Both the position numbers and the translations under genes were made by a program. The notes beneath the pieces are model-generated. The model made no database searches and was not told where the DNA came from. It saw nothing but the letters and a program-made list of their open reading frames with translations. A stretch of 64,000 bases of DNA from Sphingobacteriales bacterium JAD_PAG50586_3 (GTDB lineage Bacteria > Bacteroidota > Bacteroidia > CAMBQF01), in assembly GCA_023213195.1 (NCBI GenBank), contig CP096135.1, positions 1,878,616-1,942,615 on the forward strand, written 5' to 3'. Shown piece after piece: positions 49,841 through 61,129 of the stretch. How positions within the stretch are numbered: the stretch's first letter is position 1; each line of letters starts with the position of its first letter.

Positions 49841-52800
49841 ATGCAATACCAAATAACCAAACAAGCAGAAGAATTAGAAAGATTAATTTCAATTAATAAA
49901 GAGAAGAGAAATAATTATTCTAGCGGCTACAATAAATCGGATGATGCAAACTGGGGAGTTTCTTATCTCTTCTCAAAAATTCTATATAAAGCTAAGGAAG
50001 ACATCTACTATGAAATTGACGAGGAAAAACTTGAAGATATATATCAAACCTATATCACTTCGGGAGGTAATCCAATAGATTTAAAAAAGTCTTTGAAAAT
50101 GAGTGGTTACGTCTAGTTTTTGGTAAAATTCTATTTCCTGAAGTAATACGTTCGTATCTATACCGCATTGATGATGCATTAGGATATGAAAATGAAATTA
50201 TATTCCTACATAGTGCTTTGATGGAATGCAAAATGGGTAAGATTAAAAAAGATGTATTTAAAGATTACTTGGAAAAATATGAAAAGGAAAATAATATAAA
50301 GATAGATGTAGCAAAGGCCCAAGAGGCTAAATATATAGAAGAATCAGATAACGAAATACAAATTCATAAAGCCGGATATTATATAGAAGTTGCAAAAAAC
50401 GCAGATATTTTTAAATTTCTAAAATATTTATATGATGTCAAGTCAAATAACTACAATATTCGTATTGATTTTGAAGAGTGCGAGAACCTTATTAACTCGC
50501 ATAAAATTGCCTTTCCTAATACTCCAAATATCAGCAATCTAATAGATGATGGAAAGCTAGTAAAATCTGACGACTTTCTTTCATTAAATTTTGATTTTGA
50601 CCCAAGTACAAGTAATAAAATTGGAGCTTTATTGTGGATCGACTTAATTAATGATATAACATTTCTAGATGATGTATCTAGAATGCGCTATTGGTGCAAT
50701 AGAATATATCAAATGAACAGCTATGTTAGCCATATAGGAGAATACTTAGAGCCCGATAAGACAAAAAATTCATTGATATAGCATATAATATAATTATATC
50801 AGATGATGATATTGCCATAGGAGAAAAAGAGTATAAAAAAACAATAATTGACAAACGGGATAACACTTTAAATAATTTCGATTATGGAACATTTTTTAAA
50901 TTCCCAGAGACAGACAAAATAGAAGTAATTTTTGAATGTCTATATGATTGGAACCGAACATACCAAGGAATGCTCTATGAGCAGTCGGCCCGCAGCATGC
51001 TATCATTGCTAATTGGACAAATAGTAAAAAATGACCCTAAACATAATAATGGTAAATATTATTCATTAACAACTGCTTTACTACAAACTAAAAAACCCTA
51101 TATAATATGGGAAGTATATAAAGCTATTAAATATTATAAACCTGAAATAACACCTTATTTATTAACTGATAAGGAAATTAGTGTTTATTCATTCCATGTA
51201 CTTTCAAACTTATCATTTCATGAAACCAATATTTCGCCTCTAATACAAAAAGGAGCATTCAAGCTAATAATTGACTCTTTAGTAGATCAAAATATAGCTA
51301 AAGATATATTTTCAAATATAATTTTTCAATGCATACGATCGACAACATCTGAGAAATTTAAAATTAAAGGTTTTGCTCAAGAGATCATTGATAATAATCA
51401 CACACGAGATATAGAATCCTCAAATCTACTACGGAATGAATTTGAAATATATAAGTTGCCACACACTATATTTACTGAATATGGCAAACAGAAACAAAAT
51501 CTATTTATAGATTATTTAGTATCTATTTATGAATTAATAAAATCATTCGATAGCATTACTGGATATTCCAATGGGATATTAGAATTCCCATATGTTAAAA
51601 TTGATTTATTTAATTGGATACTGGAATTACGATTATCGCAAAAATATAAAAACCAATCTAATGATCTAGATAATTTACCAGCAAGAATATGCGATGCAGT
51701 ATTAGAAATTTATCAAAATTTTATAGGCAAGGAACTAGTTGAGGTAGATGATTTGTGGGAGATTAAAAAAGTCATAAAAATTCCTCATTTATTTGTAAAA
51801 AAAGAGCTCTTACTCATAATTGATTGGGGTTCAATTATATTAGAACTTCATTTTCAAAAAAGTTAAATGCATTTTCAAATTTAGCAAATTTTCAACCTAA
51901 AAATTCTACAAGCTTATACGACGAATACAATAGAAATATTGGCAATAAGTTAAGAATTCATTTATGCATACTATTATCTGGCTTTAACGCTATATATTTT
52001 AAGCAAAAACAACTAACAAATAAAGGAGTAGAGGTAAAAAATATTCTTTCTATATTAGAAATTAAAATTATTGAATTTATAAGCCAAAATTATTTGGATA
52101 ATCCTAGTGAAGGAAAAATAGATATTTTCTCTGACCACTACGAAACTCATGATTTTGAATTAATTCCTTTAATCGGGATAGCTCTAAATAGATTCTCTAC
52201 AGATAATAAAAAAATTATTATAACAGCATTTACAGAATCAAATAGCCTAATTAAAAACTTAAAATTGTTAGATTACATATCTAGCGAAACCGATTATCAG
52301 GCAATAATTTCATTAGTAAAGAACATTGATATTGCTACTTATTTTGAAAGTTTATATTCGCTGCCAAATATTCAATATGCTTTATCACAACTATCCAGAT
52401 ATGACTTTTTTATTGAAAAAAGCGAAGAAGCATTGGAATATTGGGAAACTAAGGTAGAGCGTAATCCACGATTGGCTACAAATGAATCTAAAATATTTAC
52501 GTTTAGAATAAAATTGCTACATATTTATCATAAAGGAACAGTAAGGGATGTTGATACTATTGAGGACCCTGATATAAATATTCATTCTGATGAGTTTTTG
52601 CCACATCATGAACGTAATTTTTATAAAGCATTATTATCTTTAAAGGAAGGCTTACCGAATGAAGCATATACAATTTACGACAATCTTGTAAAAAGCTCAC
52701 CACAAAGCCCTGTGTTAGGTTTAAATAGATTTGCAGCCAAAGTCGATTGGGCTAAGAAAACAGCAGACTTATCAGTGCAAAAAAATATAGCACAAAGTGC

Positions 52801-53791
52801 AATTGACGAGTGGATAGCATATGAAAATACCCTATCAGATGTATCCTTAGATTTTATAAAAGAAAAGATTACATATAATACCTTGGTATGCTATGAATTA
52901 CTAGGTAATGAGATTGAATTTGACTTGCTATATCAAAACCTTGAAAAATCAATACAACTAAAGCAAGAGTTTCTACAATTAAGAATTGAGAATTTAGCAA
53001 AGCGAAAATTAATTGAACAAGCTGAAAAAACTCTCTTCGAAGCCAAAAGTTTCCATGTTTTATCAAATGGGAGTATGCCTAATTTTATTGATAAACTAGA
53101 TTCACTTATTGATATCAAAGACCAATTAGAATATCTACAATATCAATATTCCAAAATATTCAGTAAATCCTCAAAGGATTTAGTACAAATAATACCTGAT
53201 AATATAAATAAAAGCAACAATATTCCAGATTTCTTGTTACAAGAAATTGTCTATTCAGGAGCCAATATACTCGACTACATAAATAGCATATCTGAGATAA
53301 ATTATGAAGATAAATTCTCAGACTTACTTTCATTAGCTCTAAATTCCAAGTTGAATTTCTATGGGTGGCATTTTGGCCCTACAAGGGGAGGGTTTGCTAG
53401 TACTTTGCGATTTAATCCTGGAGAAATTGATATTGCAATTTATTCCCAAAGGGAAAAACTAGCAATATGTGAAGCTTTTAAGCTCTCAGGTAAGGACTTA
53501 ACTAAAACTCAAGAGCATTGCGAAAAGGTGTTTAATTATGACCCATTGCGAAAATGCTTTTACATTATAATTTTTTATGAAGGCGGAACATTAAAATTTG
53601 CACCAGATTGGGAAATTTATAAAAGTACTATTGAGAAAGAGGTCTTATATCCAGAACCATATGAATTGATATCAATTGATGAAATATCAGAAGAGTTTGA
53701 CATTGAGAGTATAAAAGTTGCTAAATGCACCCACAATAATAATATTCCCCTCTATCACATTTACATCAACATGAAATATTTAGTAACTTAA
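49841..53791 (+). CDS. 1317-residue protein with restriction-endonuclease-like C-terminus; three frame breaks
   Basis: Four frames join into one protein if one base is added at each of 50083-50088 (A6), 50763-50768 (A6) and 51851-51861 (T4 or A6). Start MQYQITKQAEELERLISINK. Most of it is helical and lacks known motifs; residues about 840-1100 look like TPR-type pairs (FYKALLSLKEGLPNEAYTIY). Near 1180-1235 the pattern GWHFGPTRGG...NPGEIDIAIY...LAICEAFKL...HCEKVFNYDP resembles the PD-(D/E)XK-like end of large Bacteroidota proteins, with EID and E-x-x-K as possible catalytic residues. No signal peptide. The spacing links it to the LexA-like repressor. A damage- or phage-induced defence effector is a reasonable guess. 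Confidence 0.68.
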
Positions 53792-53821
53792 AAGAATGAT
53801 TATTAAGTACTAAATAGCTTT

Positions 53822-54968
53822 TTATCTAAGAACCCGGATGTAACCAATACTTCTATCATGCGGCTTCAATCGTACCTTGTACGACACCGCAACAGTATTA
53901 CCATCACTAACAAATAAAAGACCGCTTAAAGGCAATTTTTCCATTAAAAGTCCAGTGTCATTTGTACACTTTTCAACGAAATATTATCAAAAGCAAATTC
54001 TAAGCTAATAATAGCCATGTTGCCGGGGCATTTATTTGCAAAGGAGTTCAATTGTAAATTAAATCTCTTTGATGACTTTGGACTAAATATAATTGGGCCA
54101 CCCAAAATTTGATTTAGACTAAAACAGTTTACTTTTTCTTAAAATCAATATCAACTTCTATAGAGCCAATTGGCCGTAATATTTCATCTTTGGGGAAGCC
54201 TTTTAACTTAGTCCATATCTTATCCAAATGCACATAAATATATTGGAGATGATAAATATGTTCAGAATTATTAATGAATTGAATATCAAACACTAATTCA
54301 CTTGATTTTTTATTGTTGGCGTTATCTGCATCTTGGATAACACGATTTTTAAAACGTCCTGAATGAAACCAAATAGTGTTCTCTGTATCTACAGACACCT
54401 TACTTAGAACAAGTTTATTTTCATCATGGGCAAAGAGCTCCTCACGATAATAATAACGCCCAATACTTGGGTACTCTAACATCAAACCCGTAATAGCCGT
54501 ATGTCCCCAATGCTGGAATGTCAACATTTTATCCTTCTTAAAGTAGTACTTTCTCCCTCCAATTTCGATACACTCTGGCTCTTTGGCGTATTTTTTCTTT
54601 AAGCTTTCAAACCATTTTGCATCATATTTTGTAAAATCTTCAGGTGTTACTAATATCCATTCTTCCATTTCAGGAAACTGATCAATAGCATTTATCAAAG
54701 ATTCTTCGATACGCCTTTTATGTTGGATTGATAAATTTGATGGGTAATATTTGTATTGAAACCCCGTATAAGCAATACTTCCTAATTTTCTAATAATACA
54801 ATCAACCCCTTTAAAATCTCCGGCGGCATCATCCGTAATTATAACTTCACAATCTGTCTGCTTTCCTTCAATGACAAGCAGTTGATTTATAATTCTTGCA
54901 AATTCTAATCCTCCTTCTGCCCCTCTTGCGATTTTTTGGTATAAAGATGGTATGTTTGGTATAGCCAT
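53822..54968 (-). CDS. QxK-type restriction-endonuclease-like protein; two frame breaks
   Basis: From the ATG at 54968 (MAIPNIPSLYQKIARGAEGG) the frame is open to 54129; adding one base at 54133-54137 (T5) and one at 53970-53973 (T4) extends it to a stop at 53822, giving 382 residues. The N-terminal 75 residues carry a nuclease core: Glu22 (GLEFARIINQLL), Asp56 (AGDFKGVDCII) and Gln71-x-Lys73 (TGFQYKYYPS), like Cap4/Mrr-type enzymes with QxK. The middle (EEWILVTPEDFTKYDAKWFE, LTFQHWGHTAITGLM) is unknown; the C-terminal half is beta-rich. It ends 30 bp from the convergent 1317-residue gene. It is probably a defence nuclease or sensor-effector. Confidence 0.7.
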
Positions 54969-55180
54969 AATAGTTAAATTAATAGGCGATCATAAAATTT
55001 GAGTGCAATGAGTATAAAATTTCGTGCGAATTCATTGCACACAATTTAAATATTTTTTGATTGCTATTTAATTAGTTATCAAATATCAACAGTTCTGTAT
55101 CAATAATATACAACAAAATAATTTGTATTTTTGAACCCTCAATTCATATACAATATAATTAAACCACTCATAAATTCTCA

Positions 55181-57701
55181 ATGACCTACAAAGATAAATT
55201 TAGGCAGTCAGAAAATAGGGCGCATTCTAAGATAATTGCTACAAAAATTATAAGGGATATGAATGAACTTAGAGCATCCGTTGAAAGTTCTTCAACTGCA
55301 CCTAGACGATGGGTTTGGGAGTTAATTCAAAATGCTAAAGATGTTCATTCTGAAGATGGTGTTAAAATAAAAATTAAATACCGGCCCAATGTCACTAATC
55401 CATATATAAAATTCATACACACTGGGGAGCCTTTCTCAGCTGATAATATTCGATACCTGATAGAACAAATTTCTTCAAAAGATAGAGATAATGATGAAGA
55501 TGGAAAGCGCAAAAATACAGGAAAATTTGGCACTGGCTTTCTCGCTACTCATTTATTATCTGAAGTTGTTACAGTTGAAGGCGTTGCAAAAGAACCCGAA
55601 TTAGATTTCCATAAGTTCAAACTGGTCTTGGATAGAAGCGGCTACGAATTGGATGAAATTACTGATGCAGTACAGAATTCAAAGGAGTATATAGAAGATT
55701 TAGATGATAGTGAGGTATATGTTAACTATGAGAAAGGGGCATTTAATACTAGTTTTCGTTATCCTTTGACAGATAACGTCAGTTTAAAAGTAGCAGAATT
55801 AGGTTTAGCCGATTTGCAAGAATGTTTACCGTATACTCTTGCATTTGTTAATGATATTACAAGTTTAGAGATTGAACATGAGGGTAGGAAATTCTTTAAT
55901 ACAAGAAAAGCCGTAGACTTGTCTGATAATATTCAATTGATTACAATAAGAAATGAATCAATTGAAAATCCTGAAGATTACCAGTTATTCAGATTAATTT
56001 TATTAAGTAAAGGATTTACTTTCATAGCTATACCCGTAAAAAAATAGATGGAAAAATTAAATTAACTGCTATTGAAGAAAATATTCCTAAACTTTTCTGT
56101 GATTTTCCTTTAATAGGGTCGGAGATTTTCTCATTTCCGGCTGTAATTAATAATCCAAATTTTAATCCTACAGACCCTAGAAATGGCATTTTTCTGACTA
56201 ATTCTACTAGGGGGAATAGATTAATTGAAGAAAACAAGTCTTATATATTAGAAGCCGTTGAGTTATTTACTCGATTACTAGATTTTGCTATTGAGAACAA
56301 ATGGGAGAATTTGCATTTGTTAGCACAAATCAAATCTTTACGTGAAATTCCAGCTTGGATTGATAATGATTGGTATAAAGATAATGTCTTAAAGCCAATT
56401 AGACTGAAATTATTATACGCAAAAATAGTAACGACTGCAACATCCTCCTTACAAGCAATCCTGACAAATGATGGAGGAAATTACATGTGGTTCCCAACAG
56501 GAAGTAGCAAAGAAATTCGCCTTGGTATTTGGAATTTAACAAAAGATTGGTTTCCTCATTGTTTACCAAAGGAAAACGAGGTTGAACTCTGGAATAAATT
56601 AATCTGGAAAGAATGTGGTAAATTGACTCTGACACAATTAGCCGAATTTATCGAAGCCTTAGAAACTATTGATGTTCTAGCCGAAAAATTAAAAACAAGG
56701 GATGCATTCGAATGGCTAAATGAGTTCTATTCATTATTGAAAGATGAAGAAAACGAATTTGATTCAATATTAAATAATAAAGCCATTTTCCCAAATCAAA
56801 AAGGCATACTGAGCAAAAGAACACACCTGCTTTTTGATAATGGTATTAGTGATGAATTCAAAGATATTTTAAAACTGCTTGATGAAGATATTAGAGAGAA
56901 ATTAATAGATAATAGAATTGATATTGATTTTGAAGAGGAGGATAAAAAAGACGAATCATTCGCAATCAAGATTATAAATGCTGAAGTAAATGAGAAATCT
57001 ACAGATAGAGAAGTAGCTAAAAAATACTCAGAAGCATTCAAAAAGTTGTTGTTATGGTTTCAAAAAATCCATCAAAAGCAGATAATTTATTCCCGCATCT
57101 ATTTAAAAATAGACACTTGCTTTATAATGATGACGAAATTATGGATAATCTTAATAAAGCAGAGCAATTGGACGATTTGCTTGTTGAATTTGATGCTAAA
57201 GATTTGAGTGAGTTAAGAAATCTTCTTACAAAGGGAAAAAATAAAAATTCCATACTACAAGTTACTGAGGATATTTTAGTGTCTATGGGCATCACATCTA
57301 TAGAACAGTGGCAAGAAGCTATTAAAGATAAGAACTTAGCTGAACTGTTTTCACATGAATCAACACCTACGACTGATATGTTTGTATATGTCCAAAGCTT
57401 AATTAAACAAGCAAAGGAGAATGTGATAAAGCATTTAGAAACATTAGACAATTATGATTTAGCTTTATTAGATGATTCCACGGCCCCAACAGTATTGGCA
57501 GGAATATTAAAGGACGGTGAAAGTATTAGTATAGTTGTAAGACCTGCATATGATGGTGAAGTTATAGTCTATTATGGTTCAGAAAGGGATATACTAGATT
57601 ATGAAAATTCAGAATTATGGATAGATGATGGTAAAGAACCGAGAAAAATTTCACTTGGGCATATTTTGAAATCAGCTAACATTGTAAAATTTCCAGTATA
57701 A
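55181..57701 (+). CDS. Sacsin-like GHKL ATPase of a putative defence operon; two frame breaks
   Basis: Three frames join into 840 residues after adding one base at 56038-56044 (A7) and one at 57062-57067 (A6). Start MTYKDKFRQSENRAHSKIIA. A Hsp90/sacsin-type GHKL fold is shown by the N-box Glu47-x3-Asn51-x2-Asp54 (WELIQNAKDV), the YIKFIHTGEPF strand and the glycine-rich lid GKFGTGFLATHLL (about 113-125). The rest is long and helical with DPRNGIFL-type loops and matches no family I can name. The next gene begins 2 bp after the stop, so both act together. Similar ATPases are frequent in defence islands as sensors or conformational switches. Confidence 0.78.
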
Positions 57702-57703
57702 AC

Positions 57704-58784
57704 ATGGGCTTAGAAGACGAAATAATAAAAATTATTGGGCTTCCTGAAGGTGGAAAAGCTTGAATATAAATCTGTTTTGCCGCCTGCTAGAGGGTTAGGA
57801 CAAATTATTAGTGCCTTTGCAAATTCCAAGGGTGGTTTTATTGTGCTCGGTGTTTCAGACAATACTGGAAAAGTAGTCGCTCACGGATTAAGTGAAGATT
57901 TTCACGCCAATAGTGTAACACATAAGGCCATAGATATGATTTCTCCTAGGCCGGAGGTGGCTTACCAATATATAACTTTTGAAGGTAAAAGGCTATATGT
58001 AATTAAGGTAAATCCATCATCAACAACCGTTTCTATTGAAGGAAAGATATATGTTAGGAAAGGAGACCGTTCTTTATTAACAAATCCTCCAACTAGAGAG
58101 GCGGAAAAGAATAAGTTTGGTAGAATTCAAACTATAAATGAAAAACTTAACACATATAAGAAGAATTGCACTGACTCTAAAAGTAGCTTTATTGATCATT
58201 ACCAAGGAATAATAAATCTTGTAGATGATTTAGAGAACCTTTTATACCCTGAATCACCATTTACTCCTACTAATAATCAAGAAGGTAAAATCTTAATGCG
58301 AATTTTGTTCGCTTCATGTGCTGACAACTTCGAAACCTATTTATCAAATATCTTGTATGAAATATTTCTGGCCTCACCAGAATCTCTAAAATCAGCGCAA
58401 ACAGTTACAATTAAAGAGGTTTTAGATTGTACGGATATGCAAGAGTTTGTTTATTATTGGGCTAAAAAGAAACTAGGAAAATTACAAAAAGGAAGCGTTA
58501 AAGGATTCATTAATGAAAATAACCAAATCAGTTCCTTAAATGTAATAGACGAAACTCAAATGGATGAAATTGAGAGAATATTACAAATAAGGCATTTATA
58601 TTCTCATAGAAATGGTGTTGTAGATGAGAAATTTATTCAATATCACCCAGGACTGTATAATGTTAATGATACACATCAACTCTCTATAGATGAGATGCTA
58701 AATTATTTTGTGTATCTTCTTGAAACAGTAAACAACATTGATAAAGCAGCCATCGAAAAATATTCATTGTCTACCTCAGATTAA
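57704..58784 (+). CDS. AlbA_2 (Schlafen-type) protein with C-terminal HEPN RNase-like domain; one frame break
   Basis: The ATG at 57704 follows the previous stop by 2 bp. The run of four A at 57754-57757 carries one extra base; with three the frame reads MGLEDEIIKIIGLPEGGKLE and on for 359 residues. Residues 15-140 are an AlbA_2 domain (EYKSVLPP, FANSKGGFIVLGVSD, YVRKGDRS...PPTREA), known from Schlafen proteins and ATP- or nucleic-acid-binding regulators. The C-terminal helical part contains RHLYSHRNGVVDEKF (about 296-310): Arg-x4-His is the HEPN RNase motif. It is likely the toxic effector of the operon, controlled by the GHKL ATPase. This pairing is inferred, not known to me as a named system. 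Confidence 0.75.
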
Positions 58785-58987
58785 ATTATTTACCTTCTGA
58801 ATGTCTCTAACACTTTTTGAAATTGTTATGGGAGACAAAATGTAAAACCTTATTAAGCTTGGGGAAAATCATTAATTCCTTATGTAAGCCGCCAGAAAAT
58901 GATAAGAAAAATGGAAGTTCCTGAAATTAGGCGATAGTATTAAAAGATTTTAATTAGAGATATAGTTTTTTTTGTCTTTCCATAGAA

Positions 58988-59575
58988 CTATAACAAATCC
59001 AATTTTCTAAATAGTCCTTCGAGTTGTGTAAATGACTCAACAAAATAGGTTGGACGAGATCCTTTGAGAATAGAAATTGAATCATATCCCCATCCTACCG
59101 CAATAACAGGCAGAGATTGCTTGTGACAACGTTCAACATCCACAATTGTATCTGTAATACAGATTGCAGTTGGGGATATAGTCTTGAATAATTCCTCCTT
59201 CGTGCCATGTTCCCTACCACGTATATTTGTGAAGAATTTTGCTGCATCGCCAACAACAGCTTCGGCCACAGATGCTAAACCCGAAGAAACAATTTCAGAA
59301 TCAACTTTTAGTTTGGTAACGATTTTAAGTGAAGGTAATGGTATCAATTGATCAGTTCTACTCTGCATGATCAACCCATGAACGGCTCGTAGAATCAACC
59401 TATCCGCCTCAGTAAAAATGCCATCTTGAGTAAAATAACTGCGAAAAGTAAGTTGAGACTGAATATCTATCTCAATGCCTAATAGGCACAGGATTTCAGA
59501 ACCAGCCCTCCAAGCTTCCTTCCGGGAATCTACCAAAACGCCATCAAAATCCCATATAACGCTGTCGTATTTCAT
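58988..59575 (-). CDS. HAD-superfamily phosphatase
   Basis: This 195-residue protein starts MKYDSVIWDFDGVLVDSRKE. Motif I (DFDGVLVD) carries the nucleophile Asp and acid/base Asp; motif II is probably the Ser of VSSGLAS (about 97); the metal Asp pair is in CITDTIVDVERC (about 143). The cap is helical as in beta-phosphoglucomutase/Gph-like HADs. Substrate not readable. It is the last gene of the row 64000-58988 and starts 21 bp after the PLD-like gene, so it is probably in the same operon. The 200 bp between 58785 and 58987 hold nothing recognisable except an A/T-rich end. Confidence 0.85.
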   Translation of the reverse strand: MKYDSVIWDFDGVLVDSRKEAWRAGSEILCLLGIEIDIQSQLTFRSYFTQDGIFTEADRLILRAVHGLIMQSRTDQLIPLPSLKIVTKLKVDSEIVSSGLASVAEAVVGDAAKFFTNIRGREHGTKEELFKTISPTAICITDTIVDVERCHKQSLPVIAVGWGYDSISILKGSRPTYFVESFTQLEGLFRKLDLL

Positions 59576-59596
59576 AAGCTTCTAGATTTACTCTAC

Positions 59597-60448
59597 TTAT
59601 TCTTTATCCGTTCCCCAGTCACTTTGAAATTCACGAAGTAACACCTGGTAATATCCGTTGGATTGCACAGAACTTGAATTAAATACAAATGCCCCGCCTA
59701 CGCCACCGGTTAAGTTTGAACTGTACAGGCTACAAATACATGTATCATCGACAAAAAAGTAGGAAGCAGATAACATGCATTTGCTTAATCGCAGGTCACA
59801 TGTAACTGGATTCATAGGTTTATCTTTTTCCAACTCTTCTTTGAACAAAGCAAATTGTTGAACTGTTAGACGAACGTCATTAAAAAAGTCGTCAGGACTG
59901 GCGTAAGCTTGACTAAGGCTTCGCGCTTGTCCTGCCAGTGAATCGGGATCTACCATCAATATACGGATGTCTACATTTCGCTTTGCAGCATTTAAAAGTG
60001 CTACTCTGATCTCCGGAATTGTAAAAAGTAATCGTTGAGAATAACCTGCAAACCAGATCCTGCTTACGGCCCGATCTATAAGTACGGGTAAATTGATAAG
60101 ATTCTTGGAAGAAAGTATTCCACTCAGGCCGCTACGTTTGCGCAAATCAGTTGGCGTTTCTTCAGCATAATCCAACGTCGAAGAAAAACCAATCAAAGGT
60201 ACCTCGCCTACCTCCTTCATATCATTCTTCACACCTGAAGCCAATTGGGTTGTACTTAATTGAACAGTTAGTGCGGCTACTTCTGTTGCAAGGATAACAA
60301 ACTCATGCAATGTCTCTTTTGAGCTACCTTTAATTTCAGATAAACGTTTAGCATCACTATTCAACTGTAGCGTTCTGCCGTGAGAAATGGCATTCATTGC
60401 ATAAGCTATACTTGGTATAGCCACTCCATGCTTATCCTTTAAAATCAT
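59597..60448 (-). CDS. PLD-like domain protein without HKD motif
   Basis: This 283-residue protein starts MILKDKHGVAIPSIAYAMNA. The C-terminal half (SRIWFAGYSQRLLFTIPEIR, NVDIRILMVDPDS, SASYFFVDDTCICSLYSSN, GGAFVFNSSS, YYQVLLREFQSDW) follows the phospholipase D-like fold seen in some regulatory proteins, including D-x-D and FVDD strands, but no HxKxxxxD motif is visible, so PLD chemistry is unlikely. The N-terminal 110 residues are helical and unrecognised. The start overlaps the methyltransferase stop by 4 bp. A role in sensing or in an unusual transfer step in the cluster is possible. Confidence 0.6.
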   Translation of the reverse strand: MILKDKHGVAIPSIAYAMNAISHGRTLQLNSDAKRLSEIKGSSKETLHEFVILATEVAALTVQLSTTQLASGVKNDMKEVGEVPLIGFSSTLDYAEETPTDLRKRSGLSGILSSKNLINLPVLIDRAVSRIWFAGYSQRLLFTIPEIRVALLNAAKRNVDIRILMVDPDSLAGQARSLSQAYASPDDFFNDVRLTVQQFALFKEELEKDKPMNPVTCDLRLSKCMLSASYFFVDDTCICSLYSSNLTGGVGGAFVFNSSSVQSNGYYQVLLREFQSDWGTDKE

Positions 60449-61059
60449 TGTATACCAATATATCCCAGAACGACTTTTTCGCGATTAGCTACTCCACACT
60501 CAAAACCAACTTGCTCAAGAACTGGTTTTAATAATTTTGAGTGCCATCCAGCATTTTCCCGTTCTCCCTGCGGAAGATTCTCCATATCCTGCAAATAAAC
60601 AACTGCACCAAAACGGGTGATTTTCCGAAGAGCTATTAGTACCTCAGCTGTTATCTTTATATTGAGTTCATGAAAAGTATTCCGTATAACAATAACTTTT
60701 ACCTGTTTTAGGTTACAAGGGAGTTGTGCATTTAGAAACTCGGAAAACAATATTTTTCGGGAGTGATTATGAATTTCACGAGGTAGGTTAAGGTCATAAA
60801 GTAATTCATCCAGATCAACTGCGTAATACCAAGGCAGCCGAGGAGAATCTTTCCATATTTTCTGCATGGAGTCAGCCAAAACACCCCTACCACTACCCAC
60901 ATCCAAAATGACATCGTCACTATTCAGTGTGCTCGATAGAACTTGAAGATATTGTCTTAACGCTGCAAGTTGTGGATCTCCATCTTTGCCTTGGAGGTTC
61001 TTGTGCAATTTCTGGCTCAACGAGGCCTTTAACAAAGTTACTGAACCGGGGATCTTCAA
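60445..61059 (-). CDS. Class I SAM-dependent methyltransferase
   Basis: This 204-residue protein starts MKIPGSVTLLKASLSQKLHK. Motif I is VILDVGSGRGVLADSM (about 52-67); the acidic residue after strand 2 is in YAVDLDELLYD; strand 4 is VKVIVIRNTFHELNIK, where the RNTFHE end resembles motif IV of small-molecule methylases. Length and architecture fit a cytoplasmic methyltransferase acting on a metabolite. The ATGA overlap with the PLD-like gene shows translational coupling. A 70-bp gap separates it from the FAD protein. Substrate unknown. Confidence 0.82.
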   Translation of the reverse strand: MKIPGSVTLLKASLSQKLHKNLQGKDGDPQLAALRQYLQVLSSTLNSDDVILDVGSGRGVLADSMQKIWKDSPRLPWYYAVDLDELLYDLNLPREIHNHSRKILFSEFLNAQLPCNLKQVKVIVIRNTFHELNIKITAEVLIALRKITRFGAVVYLQDMENLPQGERENAGWHSKLLKPVLEQVGFECGVANREKVVLGYIGIQ

Positions 61060-61129
61060 GTGGATTCATATAGTGAGTTTGAATTTAAAGGTATTACTAT
61101 TTGTTAAAACTTTGAACCGCTTTCATATA

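Noticed and set aside
59597..60448. Active phospholipase D or nuclease
   Set aside because: No HxKxxxxD motif is visible in the chain, so only the fold resemblance is claimed.
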